Shown here in pieces: positions 49,737-58,408 of a DNA stretch of 64,000 bases. The stretch lies in assembly GCA_963662965.1 (NCBI GenBank), contig OY759970.1, forward strand, positions 4,278,001-4,342,000, read 5' to 3'. The translations under genes were made by a program, and so were the position numbers. This DNA is from DTWD01 sp963662965. Lineage in GTDB: Bacteria; Acidobacteriota; Vicinamibacteria; Vicinamibacterales; UBA8438. The notes beneath the pieces are model-generated. The model worked only from the letters and a program-made list of their open reading frames with translations, was not told the DNA's origin and ran no database searches. The stretch's first letter is position 1. Each line of letters begins with the position of its first letter.

Positions 49737-50572
49737 CCAACGCGTTCGAGGCGCGATGGCTCGAGCTGCGGGAGCCGGTCGACCATCGGTCGCGCGCGTC
49801 GGCGGCGGCCTCCATGGTGTCCCGAGCGTGGCGGGACCGAGGCTGGACGCGAATTGTCGACCTCGGCGCGGGGACGGGATCCAACGCCAGATATCTCTCG
49901 CCCCGGCTGCCTGGGTCGCAGCAGTGGACATTGGTCGATTGCGATGCGGCGCTGCTGAAGGCGGTCACCGTGCCGGAAATGGCTGGCGCCGTCACGTCCG
50001 TCGTTCATGATCTCGCGCCGACGGTCGCCGACGATATCGCCGCGGCGAACGCCGATCTCGTCACGGCCGCTGCGTTTCTCGATCTCGTGTCGGACGAATG
50101 GCTCGCCACGGTGATCGAGACGTGTCGTGGCGCGCGGCGCGGGGTGTACTTCGCCCTGACCTACGACGGGTCCATCCAGTGGCATCGCGCGGCCGATGAT
50201 CCGCGGCCGGCAGATGACCCCGACGATGCGGCGGTCCGCCGCGCGGTCAACGCACACCAGCGTCGCGATAAGGGTTTTGGTCCCGCGCTGGGGCCGATGG
50301 CGAGCCTGAAAGCGGAGGCGGGATTCCGCGCCGTCGGGTATCAGGTCTGGGTGCTCCAAAGCCGATGGTATCTCGGGCCTGCCGATGCCGAGTTGACTCG
50401 GATGCTCATTGACGGCTGGGAAGGCGCGGTGCTCGAGCTTGACGCGGGGCCGGCTGACCGTGATCGGTATCGCGCGTGGGCCACGCGTCGCCGCGAGGTG
50501 GTAGCCCGTGGCCACTTTGGCCTGTCCGTCGGTCATGTCGACCTTGTCGCGCTCCCTAGCAGCCCGTCGTGA
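49733..50572 (+). CDS. Class I SAM-dependent methyltransferase
   Basis: A 279-residue methyltransferase. Motif I is RIVDLGAGTGSNARYL at about residues 40-55, and the acidic SAM-ribose residue is in WTLVDCDAALL. The rest has no obvious substrate motif. The GTG at 49733 overlaps the glycosyltransferase stop as GTGA, and its stop overlaps the flippase start identically. It probably modifies the same intermediate as the neighbouring enzymes. Confidence 0.85.
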   Translation: MTNAFEARWLELREPVDHRSRASAAASMVSRAWRDRGWTRIVDLGAGTGSNARYLSPRLPGSQQWTLVDCDAALLKAVTVPEMAGAVTSVVHDLAPTVADDIAAANADLVTAAAFLDLVSDEWLATVIETCRGARRGVYFALTYDGSIQWHRAADDPRPADDPDDAAVRRAVNAHQRRDKGFGPALGPMASLKAEAGFRAVGYQVWVLQSRWYLGPADAELTRMLIDGWEGAVLELDAGPADRDRYRAWATRRREVVARGHFGLSVGHVDLVALPSSPS

Positions 50573-51507
50573 CGCGCCGCGTAGCATCAAGACTGGCTGT
50601 GGCGTGGCGGCTCGTGGTCAGTCTGGCACTGTTGATGGCTCTGGGGTGGTGGCTCGATGGCCAAGTGATCCTCGCGCAACTGCGGCGGCTCGACACACGG
50701 TGGGTCGGTGCCGCGGTGGCGGTCTCGGTGTTGCAGATCGTGACGTCCGCGTGGCGGTGGCGGTTCACGGCCGGACGTCTCGGCTTGGCCCTGCCCTTTG
50801 GCCGCGCGGTCCGCGAATACTACCTCGGCATGTTCCTCAATCAGTTACTGCCCGGCGGAGTGGCGGGCGATGTCTCTCGGGCCTGGAGACATGCGCGGAC
50901 CGAACAGCCGGGTCCGGCGGTGCGCGCGGTCATTCTGGAACGCGCGTCTGGGCAGATCGTCATGATCGGGGTGGCGGTCGTCTCGTGTCTGGCACTCCCG
51001 GAGGCGCTACGTCGCGGTGTGCCCATCGGATGGTTGGTGGCGGCGGCGCTGTCGGGGGCGGCGGTGGGGCTCATGACGTGGGTCCGCCGTCGTGCCCGCC
51101 GTGACAAAGGCAGTGCCACGCTCGTCGACGTCCTGCTGCACGATGCGCGGACCGCGCTCCTCGCGCGCGCGGCGTTTCCACTGCAGTTGGCGAGCTCCGC
51201 CGTCATCGTCGCGAGCTATCTCGCCACGTTCGTCATCGCCGCGCGAGCCATGGGGAGCACCACGCCGCTCGGGACACTCGTTCCCCTCATCCCGTTGGTG
51301 CTGCTGACAATGCTGATCCCGGTGTCGATCGCCGGGTGGGGAGTCCGCGAAGGCGCGGCGGCGTTGCTCTGGGCGGGCGCCGGCCTCTCGGCGGCTGATG
51401 GGGCCGCCATCTCGGCCGCCTACGGTTTGCTGGTGCTCCTGGCCAGCCTCCCGGGTGCCCTGTCCATGTTCAGACCGGGGGAATATCGCCTTCGGTCTCG
51501 TCGCTGA
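50569..51507 (+). CDS. LPG-synthase-type flippase-like membrane protein
   Basis: A 312-residue integral membrane protein with about eight helices, matching the membrane domain of lysyl-phosphatidylglycerol synthases and related flippase-like proteins. NQLLPGGVAGDVSRAWRHAR is the family's most conserved part. SIAGWGVREGAAALLW is the other conserved loop. No aminoacyl-transferase domain is attached. In glycolipid loci such proteins are proposed to move lipid-linked products across the membrane. The last 13 codons and the stop lie inside repeat A4. Confidence 0.84.
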   Translation: MTRRVASRLAVAWRLVVSLALLMALGWWLDGQVILAQLRRLDTRWVGAAVAVSVLQIVTSAWRWRFTAGRLGLALPFGRAVREYYLGMFLNQLLPGGVAGDVSRAWRHARTEQPGPAVRAVILERASGQIVMIGVAVVSCLALPEALRRGVPIGWLVAAALSGAAVGLMTWVRRRARRDKGSATLVDVLLHDARTALLARAAFPLQLASSAVIVASYLATFVIAARAMGSTTPLGTLVPLIPLVLLTMLIPVSIAGWGVREGAAALLWAGAGLSAADGAAISAAYGLLVLLASLPGALSMFRPGEYRLRSRR

Positions 51508-51562
51508 ACCTCAGGTGCTTTCCCCAGACCCCCTGGCTCCCTCGTTAGTGGGGCCCCGCCTC
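51468..51562 (-). repeat. Repeat family A, copy 4 (inverted)
   Basis: Matches copy 2 in orientation and in its outer part (GGAATATCGCC at 51480-51490, then the CCCCAGACC and GGGGCCCC segments). Both converging genes, the flippase (stop 51505-51507) and the RibD-type reductase (stop 51545-51547), end inside it. Confidence 0.68.
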
Positions 51563-52399
51563 ACGAAGATCGAGATCGAAGAGCACGTCCTCGCCGAGCC
51601 GGAAGAGGCGGCACCGAGGTCGGACCGCGTCCTCGAGCTTCGCAATCGGATCCAGCGTGAATGCGGCACGGCCCGATCCGATGACCACCGGAGCGACGGT
51701 GACGTGAAGACGGTCGACGACATCGGCATCGATGAAGCGGGAGACGGTGATGCCGCCCCCCTCGATGAGGATGCGCCGATACCCGCGGGTCCGGAGCGCC
51801 CCGATGATGTCCCGCGGGGGGAGCGTCCCGGAGGGTCCGGGACTGCAGCAGATCACGTCATCTGACGTCGGCACTCCGGCCCCGTCCCGACGGATCGTGA
51901 TCGTCCGGGCCACGCCGTCCGAGAAGACGCGGCGCCCGCGGTCGACTCGGTTGTGCGGATCAATCACGACGCGCACCGGGTTCGGTCCGTCGACGTGCCG
52001 GACGGTGAGCCGCGGATCGTCCGCATCGACGGTTCCCGCGCCGACGACCACGGCGTCGACCAATGCGCGCAGTCGGTGGAGGCGGCGGATGTCCTCGAGG
52101 CCGGTGACATAGTGCGAATGGCCGCTGACGGTAGCGATACGTCCGTCGAGGCTCTGACCCACTTGCGCGATGACCAGGTCTGGGCCGATAGTGAGTGGTC
52201 CGTACAGGTCGAGCAGTTCACGGGCCGCGTCGGAGGGCGGGGAGGATGTCTCCCACGCCCCAGACGGGTAGACTTGCAACCAGACATCGGGCTTGCGATC
52301 ATGGTGCACGCGAATGGGGCGGTCTGTCACGTCCCCGGGACTCACGGCGCGTAGCAGGTCCCAGGCCACCTGCTCGTCGATCGGCGGTGTTTCTGACAT
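51545..52399 (-). CDS. RibD C-terminal-type (dihydrofolate-reductase-fold) reductase
   Basis: A 284-residue protein with only the reductase domain of riboflavin enzyme RibD and no deaminase domain. Visible motifs are IAQVGQSLDGRIATVSGHS, VVVGAGTVDADDPRLTVR and LIEGGGITVSRFI. RibD-type reductases use NADPH to reduce the ribosyl group of a diaminopyrimidine made by GTP cyclohydrolase II, which is encoded divergently next door. The N-terminal 80 residues are extra. The last residues (about EAGPH) are coded by repeat A4. The start is the ATG at 52399; one at 52414 is the alternative. Confidence 0.86.
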   Translation of the reverse strand: MSETPPIDEQVAWDLLRAVSPGDVTDRPIRVHHDRKPDVWLQVYPSGAWETSSPPSDAARELLDLYGPLTIGPDLVIAQVGQSLDGRIATVSGHSHYVTGLEDIRRLHRLRALVDAVVVGAGTVDADDPRLTVRHVDGPNPVRVVIDPHNRVDRGRRVFSDGVARTITIRRDGAGVPTSDDVICCSPGPSGTLPPRDIIGALRTRGYRRILIEGGGITVSRFIDADVVDRLHVTVAPVVIGSGRAAFTLDPIAKLEDAVRPRCRLFRLGEDVLFDLDLREAGPH

Positions 52400-52450
52400 G
52401 GCGTCGTCGCGCATACAGTAGCAACGAAAGGCACCGGAACGGAACACGAG

Positions 52451-53557
52451 ATGCATCACGCGGAGCGCGGGCTGTTCGACCTGAGACAAGGCCGCCCGCT
52501 ATATATCACGGCGTCGGAACAGTCGGCGGCGCTCATCGCGACAGTCGACGGGCTGGCGCCGGATGCCCTCGCCCTGCTGCGACGAATCGGGTCGCTCCGG
52601 CTGGCGGTGACCTGCCACCGCGCCGAATCGATGGGGTTTGTGCCACACGGCGCACTGGGACTCAGTCTCTCGCTCAACGGCGAGGGGCCCGAGCAGATCT
52701 TCCGCCTCGCGAGCGCGAACGGAGCGATCGACGCGAGCCAGCATGACGTGCGACCAGCCACCGTAGTCGAGTTGGCCGGGGTGACGCTGGCGCGACTGGG
52801 CCGTCTGCTTCCTGCCGTGGTCTGTGCCGATGTCAGTGCCGACCGTGTCGATATGGTGGACGCGGTGCTCACCAGCGGCGCGGCGCTGTCGGTGACGACG
52901 GCGCAGATCGGTGCGCTCGCGTCAGAGGGTGGGGTGCGCGTCACGCATGTCAGTGAGGGGGCGGTTCCGCTGGCCGAGGCTGAGGACGCGCGGTTCATGG
53001 CGTTCCGTGAGGCAAACGGACTCCTGGAGCATGTCGCGGTCCTGATCGGTCGCCAGGACCGGTGGCCGGACCCGGTGCCGGTTCGGATTCATTCAGCCTG
53101 CCTCACGGGTGACCTGTTCGGCAGTCTCCGGTGCGATTGTGGCGAGCAGCTTCGCGGCAGCTTTCGGTTGTTCGCCGAACGCGGCGGTGGTGTGCTGCTT
53201 TACATGTCGCAGGAGGGGCGGGACATCGGTCTCGGGAACAAGCTCCGCGCATATGCGTTACAGGAGCAAGGCCTCGACACCGTCGATGCTGATCGCACCC
53301 TCGGATTTGGCGCCGACGAGCGTCGGTACGGCGCGGCGGTCGAGATGCTTAAGCAGCTTGAGATTACGCGTGTGGAGCTGCTCACCAATAATCCGGAGAA
53401 GGTGAGAGCGGTCCGCGACGGCGGACTCGAAGTGGTCGACCGGCGTCCGCTCTACGGGACGCTCAACCGTCACAACCTGCCGTACGTCAGGACGAAGGCC
53501 GAGCGCTCTGGTCACTGGCTGACCGACATGCTCTCCGGCGCCCTGCCCATCAAGTAG
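52451..53557 (+). CDS. ribA: GTP cyclohydrolase II with N-terminal extra domain
   Basis: A 368-residue enzyme. The C-terminal half (about 185-368) is GTP cyclohydrolase II, which opens GTP to a diaminopyrimidine ribose phosphate. The zinc Cys triad is in SACLTGDLFGSLRCDCGEQ, and LYMSQEGRDIGLGNKLRAY is the active-site loop. The N-terminal half resembles the degenerate RibB-like domain of long RibA proteins but lacks the acidic RibB motif, so it should not make dihydroxybutanone phosphate. It may be a dedicated pathway copy and not the riboflavin housekeeping enzyme; that is inference from the cluster. Confidence 0.9.
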   Translation: MHHAERGLFDLRQGRPLYITASEQSAALIATVDGLAPDALALLRRIGSLRLAVTCHRAESMGFVPHGALGLSLSLNGEGPEQIFRLASANGAIDASQHDVRPATVVELAGVTLARLGRLLPAVVCADVSADRVDMVDAVLTSGAALSVTTAQIGALASEGGVRVTHVSEGAVPLAEAEDARFMAFREANGLLEHVAVLIGRQDRWPDPVPVRIHSACLTGDLFGSLRCDCGEQLRGSFRLFAERGGGVLLYMSQEGRDIGLGNKLRAYALQEQGLDTVDADRTLGFGADERRYGAAVEMLKQLEITRVELLTNNPEKVRAVRDGGLEVVDRRPLYGTLNRHNLPYVRTKAERSGHWLTDMLSGALPIK

Positions 53558-53570
53558 AGCCCGCGCGAAG

Positions 53571-54398
53571 TTACCGCGGCGTGAGGCGGCCTATCGGGAA
53601 ACGATGGGCATCTCGGATCACATCGGCAAGTACGCCGCCGTAGTGTGCGACGAGCCGCTGCCCCATCTCGGCGGTTGCGAGGGTCGCGTCGCCGACGGCA
53701 CCGGATGGATTGAGGTCACCGACAAGCCAGGCGAACGCCGCCGCACCGGTAGGAGCAATGCGCGAATCCTGCCGGTCAAGCTCCTCGGCAATCGACCGGA
53801 ATCGCGCGACCCGGTCGGTGTGGACCTGCTCGGGGCATAGGTGGAGCATCATCGCCGTTTCGACCGCGCCGCCATGCAATCCGTCGCGCCATTCCGTGTC
53901 GGGGAGATCGACATCCTCTGGTCTGGCGAACCGGTAGTAGCTCGCCTTGACGACGAGCAGATCTCGCTCTGCTCGCAGGCGCAGCGCCGCGGTTTCAATC
54001 GGCGCGTGATTGCCGCCATGGCTGTTGCTCACGACGAGGCGCCTTACTCCGCTCCAAGCGACATCGCGTCCGAGACCGTAGATCGTCTCCACGAGCTGTT
54101 CCGCCGTGACGCTCTTCGTCCCGTCGAACCGTGTGTGCTCGAGACTGGCGCCGATGTCCTGGATGGGGAGCGTCCAGGCGGGGAAGTCTGGCTCGAGTCG
54201 CCGAAAGGCCTCGGCGAGCAGGCCGCGGCCGATGTCGACGTCGGTCGAGAGCGGCAGGTGCGGACCGTGCTGTTCCGTAGCGGCGACCGGCAGAACGACC
54301 ACCGGATCCGCGCCGGCTCGGCGGGCGGCCTCGGCACCGGTCAGCGAGTGCCACTGGCGCAGCGGGTCTGGGGGGGGACTGGACATCGGTCGAATCAT
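53571..54398 (-). CDS. Creatininase-family amidohydrolase
   Basis: A 275-residue metal-dependent amidohydrolase. The metal ligands are seen in ATEQHGPHLPLSTDVDIG, NSHGGNHAPI and HGGAVETAMML. Family members include creatininase, the mycofactocin peptidase MftE, and the archaeal deformylase ArfB, which acts on the formylamino-pyrimidine made from GTP. That last link fits the neighbouring GTP cyclohydrolase and reductase genes. It lies 4 bp after the methyltransferase gene. The ATG at 54398 is used; one at 54386 is possible. Confidence 0.87.
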   Translation of the reverse strand: MIRPMSSPPPDPLRQWHSLTGAEAARRAGADPVVVLPVAATEQHGPHLPLSTDVDIGRGLLAEAFRRLEPDFPAWTLPIQDIGASLEHTRFDGTKSVTAEQLVETIYGLGRDVAWSGVRRLVVSNSHGGNHAPIETAALRLRAERDLLVVKASYYRFARPEDVDLPDTEWRDGLHGGAVETAMMLHLCPEQVHTDRVARFRSIAEELDRQDSRIAPTGAAAFAWLVGDLNPSGAVGDATLATAEMGQRLVAHYGGVLADVIRDAHRFPIGRLTPR

Positions 54399-54402
54399 TG
54401 AT

Positions 54403-55275
54403 TCATCGATTAGGCGACGACGTTGAGCGGCGGAACAGCGCGAGATCGTATCCGATCCATCCACGCTCGAGGCAGGTGTGCAACGCACTGCCACCGGTCA
54501 GGTGTCCCAGGATCGCGTCGACCGGGAGCCAGCCGATCAGCGCCGTCAACAGCGCGAGGGCACGATCGCGGGGGCGTCCGAGCTCGAGATGCGGCGTGAG
54601 ATCGTCGGTGGACCAGTGATCGAATCCGGCCGATGCCGCAAGTTGACGGAGCTCATCGCGGTCGACGAGGGTGTGGACGTGCCAGCCGCGACGGTACCGG
54701 GCGACCGCCCGTCTCGCCGCTGCGGTGGTGACGGGACGTCGCATGTCGTCGCAGACCGCCAGGAGACCGCCGGAACGGACGATCCTCGTGCACTGCGCGA
54801 AGAACGCCTCTGGGTCGGCGCTGTGCACGAACGATTCGATGGCGTAGACGACGTCGGCTTGTGGCAGATCGAGCGTCAGGTCGGTGTAATCACCCTCGAC
54901 GCACCGCAGTCGATCACTCAGGCCGGCCTCGCGAATTCGCGCCGTGGCGAGCCGTGCCTGCACCGGACTGAGGGTGACGCCGGTGCCATGAATTGGCAGC
55001 TGCCGCGCCAGGTGGCACAGACTGCCACCGACACCGCAGCCGAGGTCGACGAGATGTCGCGGGTGGTCGGACGGCGGGAGCGCCCGAAGGGCGGCACCGA
55101 GACGGTCGTCCACGTAGTGGAACGCCTGTTCTCGCGTGCTGACTTCCGGTCCCCACACGGCGCGGTGGATGGCACCAGCGCCGCCGCCTTGGCCATACGC
55201 GACGAAATGGGCCGTGTGACGGTCGTAGTAGCGCCGGACACCGGCAGCGACGTTGGACGGTGTCGCGTCGCTCAC
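54403..55275 (-). CDS. SAM-dependent methyltransferase (small-molecule type)
   Basis: A 290-residue methyltransferase resembling cyclopropane-fatty-acid/tocopherol-type C- or N-methyltransferases. YYDRHTAHFVAYGQG is at the N-terminus. Motif I is HLVDLGCGVGGSLCHLA at about 73-89, followed by GVTLSPVQARLA and ADVVYAIESFVHS. The start is a GTG at 55275. It is in one minus-strand operon with the creatininase gene. The substrate is probably a pathway intermediate. Confidence 0.85.
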   Translation of the reverse strand: MSDATPSNVAAGVRRYYDRHTAHFVAYGQGGGAGAIHRAVWGPEVSTREQAFHYVDDRLGAALRALPPSDHPRHLVDLGCGVGGSLCHLARQLPIHGTGVTLSPVQARLATARIREAGLSDRLRCVEGDYTDLTLDLPQADVVYAIESFVHSADPEAFFAQCTRIVRSGGLLAVCDDMRRPVTTAAARRAVARYRRGWHVHTLVDRDELRQLAASAGFDHWSTDDLTPHLELGRPRDRALALLTALIGWLPVDAILGHLTGGSALHTCLERGWIGYDLALFRRSTSSPNR

Positions 55276-55433
55276 ACGACCTCCAATGTAGAAGCCATCT
55301 CATAACTGCGCCGGCATTCGGCCGCCGATGCATCCCGCTTCGCGGCGTTCCTCGTCGGTCGAATACTACCGGTATTCTCCCTCCTCCCACCTTGCGACGC
55401 GGGCGCCTCGACGCCCTCGGTGACACGCCGCAT

Positions 55434-56186
55434 TTATGAGATGGCTTCTAGCCGGGCATAGACATCGCCCGAGCGGCGTTGGGCGTCGTCAGTCGTGAGT
55501 ACCATTTCGAGCCGCTCCCCGCTCATCCAGGATGGGTCGGCCAGCTCATAGGTCTCGCCCGGCGACCAGTTAAAGCGATACGACCCGAGGGCGCTCAGGA
55601 GCGCGATGCAGCGATGAACGCCGTCGAGCGCGCCGGGAAGATATTCGAACGATAGGGCCGGCAGCGGATGGCTCAAGCCGGTTAGGACCTGCGGTTCAGC
55701 CCCCTCGACGTCGATCTTGACGAACGACGGTGCGCCGAATCGTTCGACGAGCGCATCGAGCGTCGTCGCCTCGACCGGGATGGGACGATTCCATTGGATG
55801 CCGTCAAAGAGCGGATCGCGGGACCGGTCGTCGAGCCAGCGGTCGTCGATGGTCGCCAGAGTGGGATACCGCTCGCTGATCGACAGGTCGACGTGTCCCA
55901 CCGCCGCCGAGACCGCCGCCTCGAGAATCTCGACCCGGTCGGAACGGCCGTACAGGGTGCGCAGCAGCCGGGCGCAGTCTGGCTGCGGGTCGAGGGCGAC
56001 GACGTGGCATCCCAAGGCGCTGAACGCCCGGGTCCGGTTGCCGACGTGCGCACCGAGATCGAACACCAAGTCTCCGTCACCGACGAATTGGCGGTACAGA
56101 CGGCGCAGTCGACGCTGACGACCGGGGACGGCGTGATACATCGCCAGCGATCGAAGGAGGCCGAGTGTGCGGCTCGTGCGGCTCAT
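55434..56186 (-). CDS. FkbM-family methyltransferase
   Basis: A 250-residue O-methyltransferase of the FkbM type, often found with glycosyltransferases and in natural-product loci. Motif I is LVFDLGAHVGNRTRAFS at about 40-56. The acidic residue is in VVALDPQPDCARLL. FVKIDVEGAEPQVLTGL is the second family hallmark. The frame is open for 210 codons further upstream, but the ATG at 56186 is where family similarity begins. It lies 158 bp before the next methyltransferase gene on the same strand. Confidence 0.86.
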   Translation of the reverse strand: MSRTSRTLGLLRSLAMYHAVPGRQRRLRRLYRQFVGDGDLVFDLGAHVGNRTRAFSALGCHVVALDPQPDCARLLRTLYGRSDRVEILEAAVSAAVGHVDLSISERYPTLATIDDRWLDDRSRDPLFDGIQWNRPIPVEATTLDALVERFGAPSFVKIDVEGAEPQVLTGLSHPLPALSFEYLPGALDGVHRCIALLSALGSYRFNWSPGETYELADPSWMSGERLEMVLTTDDAQRRSGDVYARLEAIS

Positions 56187-56237
56187 GTCCTTGGCGGTCC
56201 GTGGTGACCCGTCAGGCTCGATCCTAACCGGGGTGGT

Positions 56238-56243
56238 TACAAT
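56238..56243 (+). promoter_or_regulatory. -10 element TACAAT before the DoxX-like gene
   Basis: TACAAT lies 34 bp before the ATG at 56278, the same spacing as other elements in this window. Confidence 0.4.
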
Positions 56244-56277
56244 GACAGCGTCGGGGATGTGAGACCACGATGAGAAT

Positions 56278-56733
56278 ATGGCAATGCTGAATGCCGGAGG
56301 GGCCGCAATCGGCTTGCGCGTGCTGTCCGTCGTCATGGGAGTGTTTCTCGTGCTCATGGGTACCGGCAAGCTTGAGTGGTTCGGCGACAGCGGGTTTCTG
56401 GTCTGGCAGCTGGAGCAGTGGCGCGATATACCGCCGGCACGTAGCAGCCGGTGGTATCTCGAGACGGTCGCGATCCCGGGCGCACCGCTCTTCGCCCGCC
56501 TCATTCCACTCGGGGAGATGTCCGCCGGCACCGCGCTGGTGGCCGGATTTCGCGTACGTCTCACTACGGCCATCGCACTCGCGATGATCCTCAACTTCCA
56601 CTTTGCCAGCGGCATCATCTTTACGGCCGGATATTTCACGAATGGGTACGGACCGCCGGTCATCGGGAGTCTGCTCGCGCTGGTGCTCGGTGGAGGGAGC
56701 CTCCCGTGGAGCGCTCGGCGGGGTCGAGGTTGA
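56278..56733 (+). CDS. DoxX-like membrane protein
   Basis: A 151-residue protein with four predicted helices (about 10-28, 68-85, 92-115 and 122-138). The first carries the DoxX-like GLRVLSVVMGVFLVLMGTGK. DoxX-type proteins are small quinol- or redox-linked membrane proteins; function here is unknown. Its stop is 7 bp before the next gene's probable GTG, so the two are likely co-expressed. It sits between the FkbM operon and the phosphoglycerol-transferase-like gene. Confidence 0.75.
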   Translation: MAMLNAGGAAIGLRVLSVVMGVFLVLMGTGKLEWFGDSGFLVWQLEQWRDIPPARSSRWYLETVAIPGAPLFARLIPLGEMSAGTALVAGFRVRLTTAIALAMILNFHFASGIIFTAGYFTNGYGPPVIGSLLALVLGGGSLPWSARRGRG

Positions 56734-56740
56734 GGCGGTT

Positions 56741-58393
56741 GTGGCAGGCAACAGGGTGACACCGACGATGGGGGTACGCGCATGGCAATGGGGCGCGCTC
56801 GTCGTGGCGCTGGCACTCCTTCATGTGTCGCTGACCTTCGTCAATGTGTGGCCGACGCTGCGCGTCCGGGCCGGCGGCGATCTCTCGGTCGAACTGGCGG
56901 TCGCGGTTCTGGCCTTGGCAGGGTGCTCCGCGTGGCGCGGGCGGCTGTCTGACGCCTGGGCACGAACGCTCGCCTGTCTCTGGGTCGTGCTGATCATCGG
57001 GCGCTACATCGATGTCACAACGCGGTCACTCTATGGGCGGGAGGTCAATCTCTACTGGGATTTTCGTCACGTACCTAAGGTCGGCGCGATGTTTGCGTCG
57101 GTGGCGACGCCGTGGCAAATCGTCGGCGTGTTCGCGGCCGCCGTGGTGTGTCCGCTGGCCCTCTATGCCGCTTCGCGGTGGTGCTTCGCTCAACTCTCGC
57201 GCGCCGTAACGGAGCCCGCGACGCGATGGGTGTTGGGCCTCACCGGTGGAGTCATCTGTCTGCTGTTCGTGGCCGACCGAGCCGGTGCGCGCGCGGGTGA
57301 GGTGCGATTCACGGAGCCGGTGGTATCCGCGTACGTGCAGGAGCTGTACGAGTTCGTCTACGAGATGAGCGGTGCCGGCCTGGCGGAGCTGGGGGACCCT
57401 CCGTCGCTGACATCCGATTTTGGGCGTGTGGCCGGCGCCGACGTGTTCATCGTGTTCATGGAGTCGTACGGCGCGGTCAGTTGGGACCAACCCGCGTTCG
57501 TCGATGCGCTGGCCAGCGCTCGGGCCGGCTTGTCGGCCTCCATCGAGAACACCGGTCGCGACGTCGTTTCTGGGCTGGTTGAGTCGACGACGTTTGGAGG
57601 GGAATCGTGGCTCGCCCACATCAGTCTGTTGACCGGGACCGAGGTGCGCGACGACCGGACCAATGCCCGGCTGATGGCGCAAGACCGGGATACGTTGGTG
57701 AAGGCGTTTGGACGACGGGGCTATCGAACGGTCGCGATCATGCCCGGCCACTTGGTGGCGTGGCCCGAAGGGGAGTTCTACGGCTTCGACGAGGTCTATG
57801 ACCATGCCCGGCTTGATTACCGCGGCCCGCCGTTCGGTTGGTGGAGCATCACCGACCAGTACGCGCTGGCTCGGGTCGACCGCATCGAGATCGCACCCCG
57901 TGAGCGTGCGCCGCGCTTCGTGTTCTTCACGACGCTCAGTACGCATGCGCCGTTCACGCCGGCGCCGCCGTACCAGTCCGACTGGTCGCGCGTGCTCACC
58001 GGCGATCCCTACGACCCGGCTGCGCTCGACCGCGCCTGGTCGGACTGGCCGGACTGGCTTAACCTTGGTCCGGGCTATGTCAAGGCGCTGCAGTACGCGT
58101 ACCGGACGGTCGGCGGCTATCTCCGGCTCCGCGCCGATCGCGATCTCGTCATGGTCGTGATTGGTGATCACCAGCCACCATCGCTGGTGAGCGGCGAGGG
58201 GGCCTCATGGAACGTCCCAGTGCACGTCATTTCGAGTCGCGATGATCTGCTGAATCGGCTGCGTCGCCGTCGGTTCGTCGACGGGCTCGCGCCGACCGGA
58301 TCACTCGTAGGACGCATGGACGGGCTGTTGCAGCACTTACTCGACGCGTTCGGCGAGCCGACGACCGAGAGGCGTGCCAGGATCAGCGACTGA
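56741..58393 (+). CDS. Sulfatase-fold membrane transferase (LTA-synthase-like)
   Basis: A 550-residue protein with five N-terminal helices (to about residue 180) and a periplasmic alkaline-phosphatase-superfamily domain. DVFIVFMESYGA holds the first metal ligands. The likely Thr nucleophile is in ESTTFGGESWLAHISLLTG. FFTTLSTHAPFTP and MVVIGDHQPP complete the metal site. The arrangement is that of lipoteichoic-acid synthases and phosphoglycerol or phosphoethanolamine transferases. It could decorate the cluster's product with a phospho-alcohol outside the membrane. The GTG at 56741 has GAGG five bases upstream; GTG 56756 and ATG 56768 are alternatives. Confidence 0.82.
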   Translation: MAGNRVTPTMGVRAWQWGALVVALALLHVSLTFVNVWPTLRVRAGGDLSVELAVAVLALAGCSAWRGRLSDAWARTLACLWVVLIIGRYIDVTTRSLYGREVNLYWDFRHVPKVGAMFASVATPWQIVGVFAAAVVCPLALYAASRWCFAQLSRAVTEPATRWVLGLTGGVICLLFVADRAGARAGEVRFTEPVVSAYVQELYEFVYEMSGAGLAELGDPPSLTSDFGRVAGADVFIVFMESYGAVSWDQPAFVDALASARAGLSASIENTGRDVVSGLVESTTFGGESWLAHISLLTGTEVRDDRTNARLMAQDRDTLVKAFGRRGYRTVAIMPGHLVAWPEGEFYGFDEVYDHARLDYRGPPFGWWSITDQYALARVDRIEIAPRERAPRFVFFTTLSTHAPFTPAPPYQSDWSRVLTGDPYDPAALDRAWSDWPDWLNLGPGYVKALQYAYRTVGGYLRLRADRDLVMVVIGDHQPPSLVSGEGASWNVPVHVISSRDDLLNRLRRRRFVDGLAPTGSLVGRMDGLLQHLLDAFGEPTTERRARISD

Positions 58394-58408
58394 GGGAAGA
58401 TGCGATTC

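Noticed and set aside
56187..56816. Upstream extension of the FkbM methyltransferase frame
   Set aside because: It is antisense to the DoxX-like gene and contains no methyltransferase motif.
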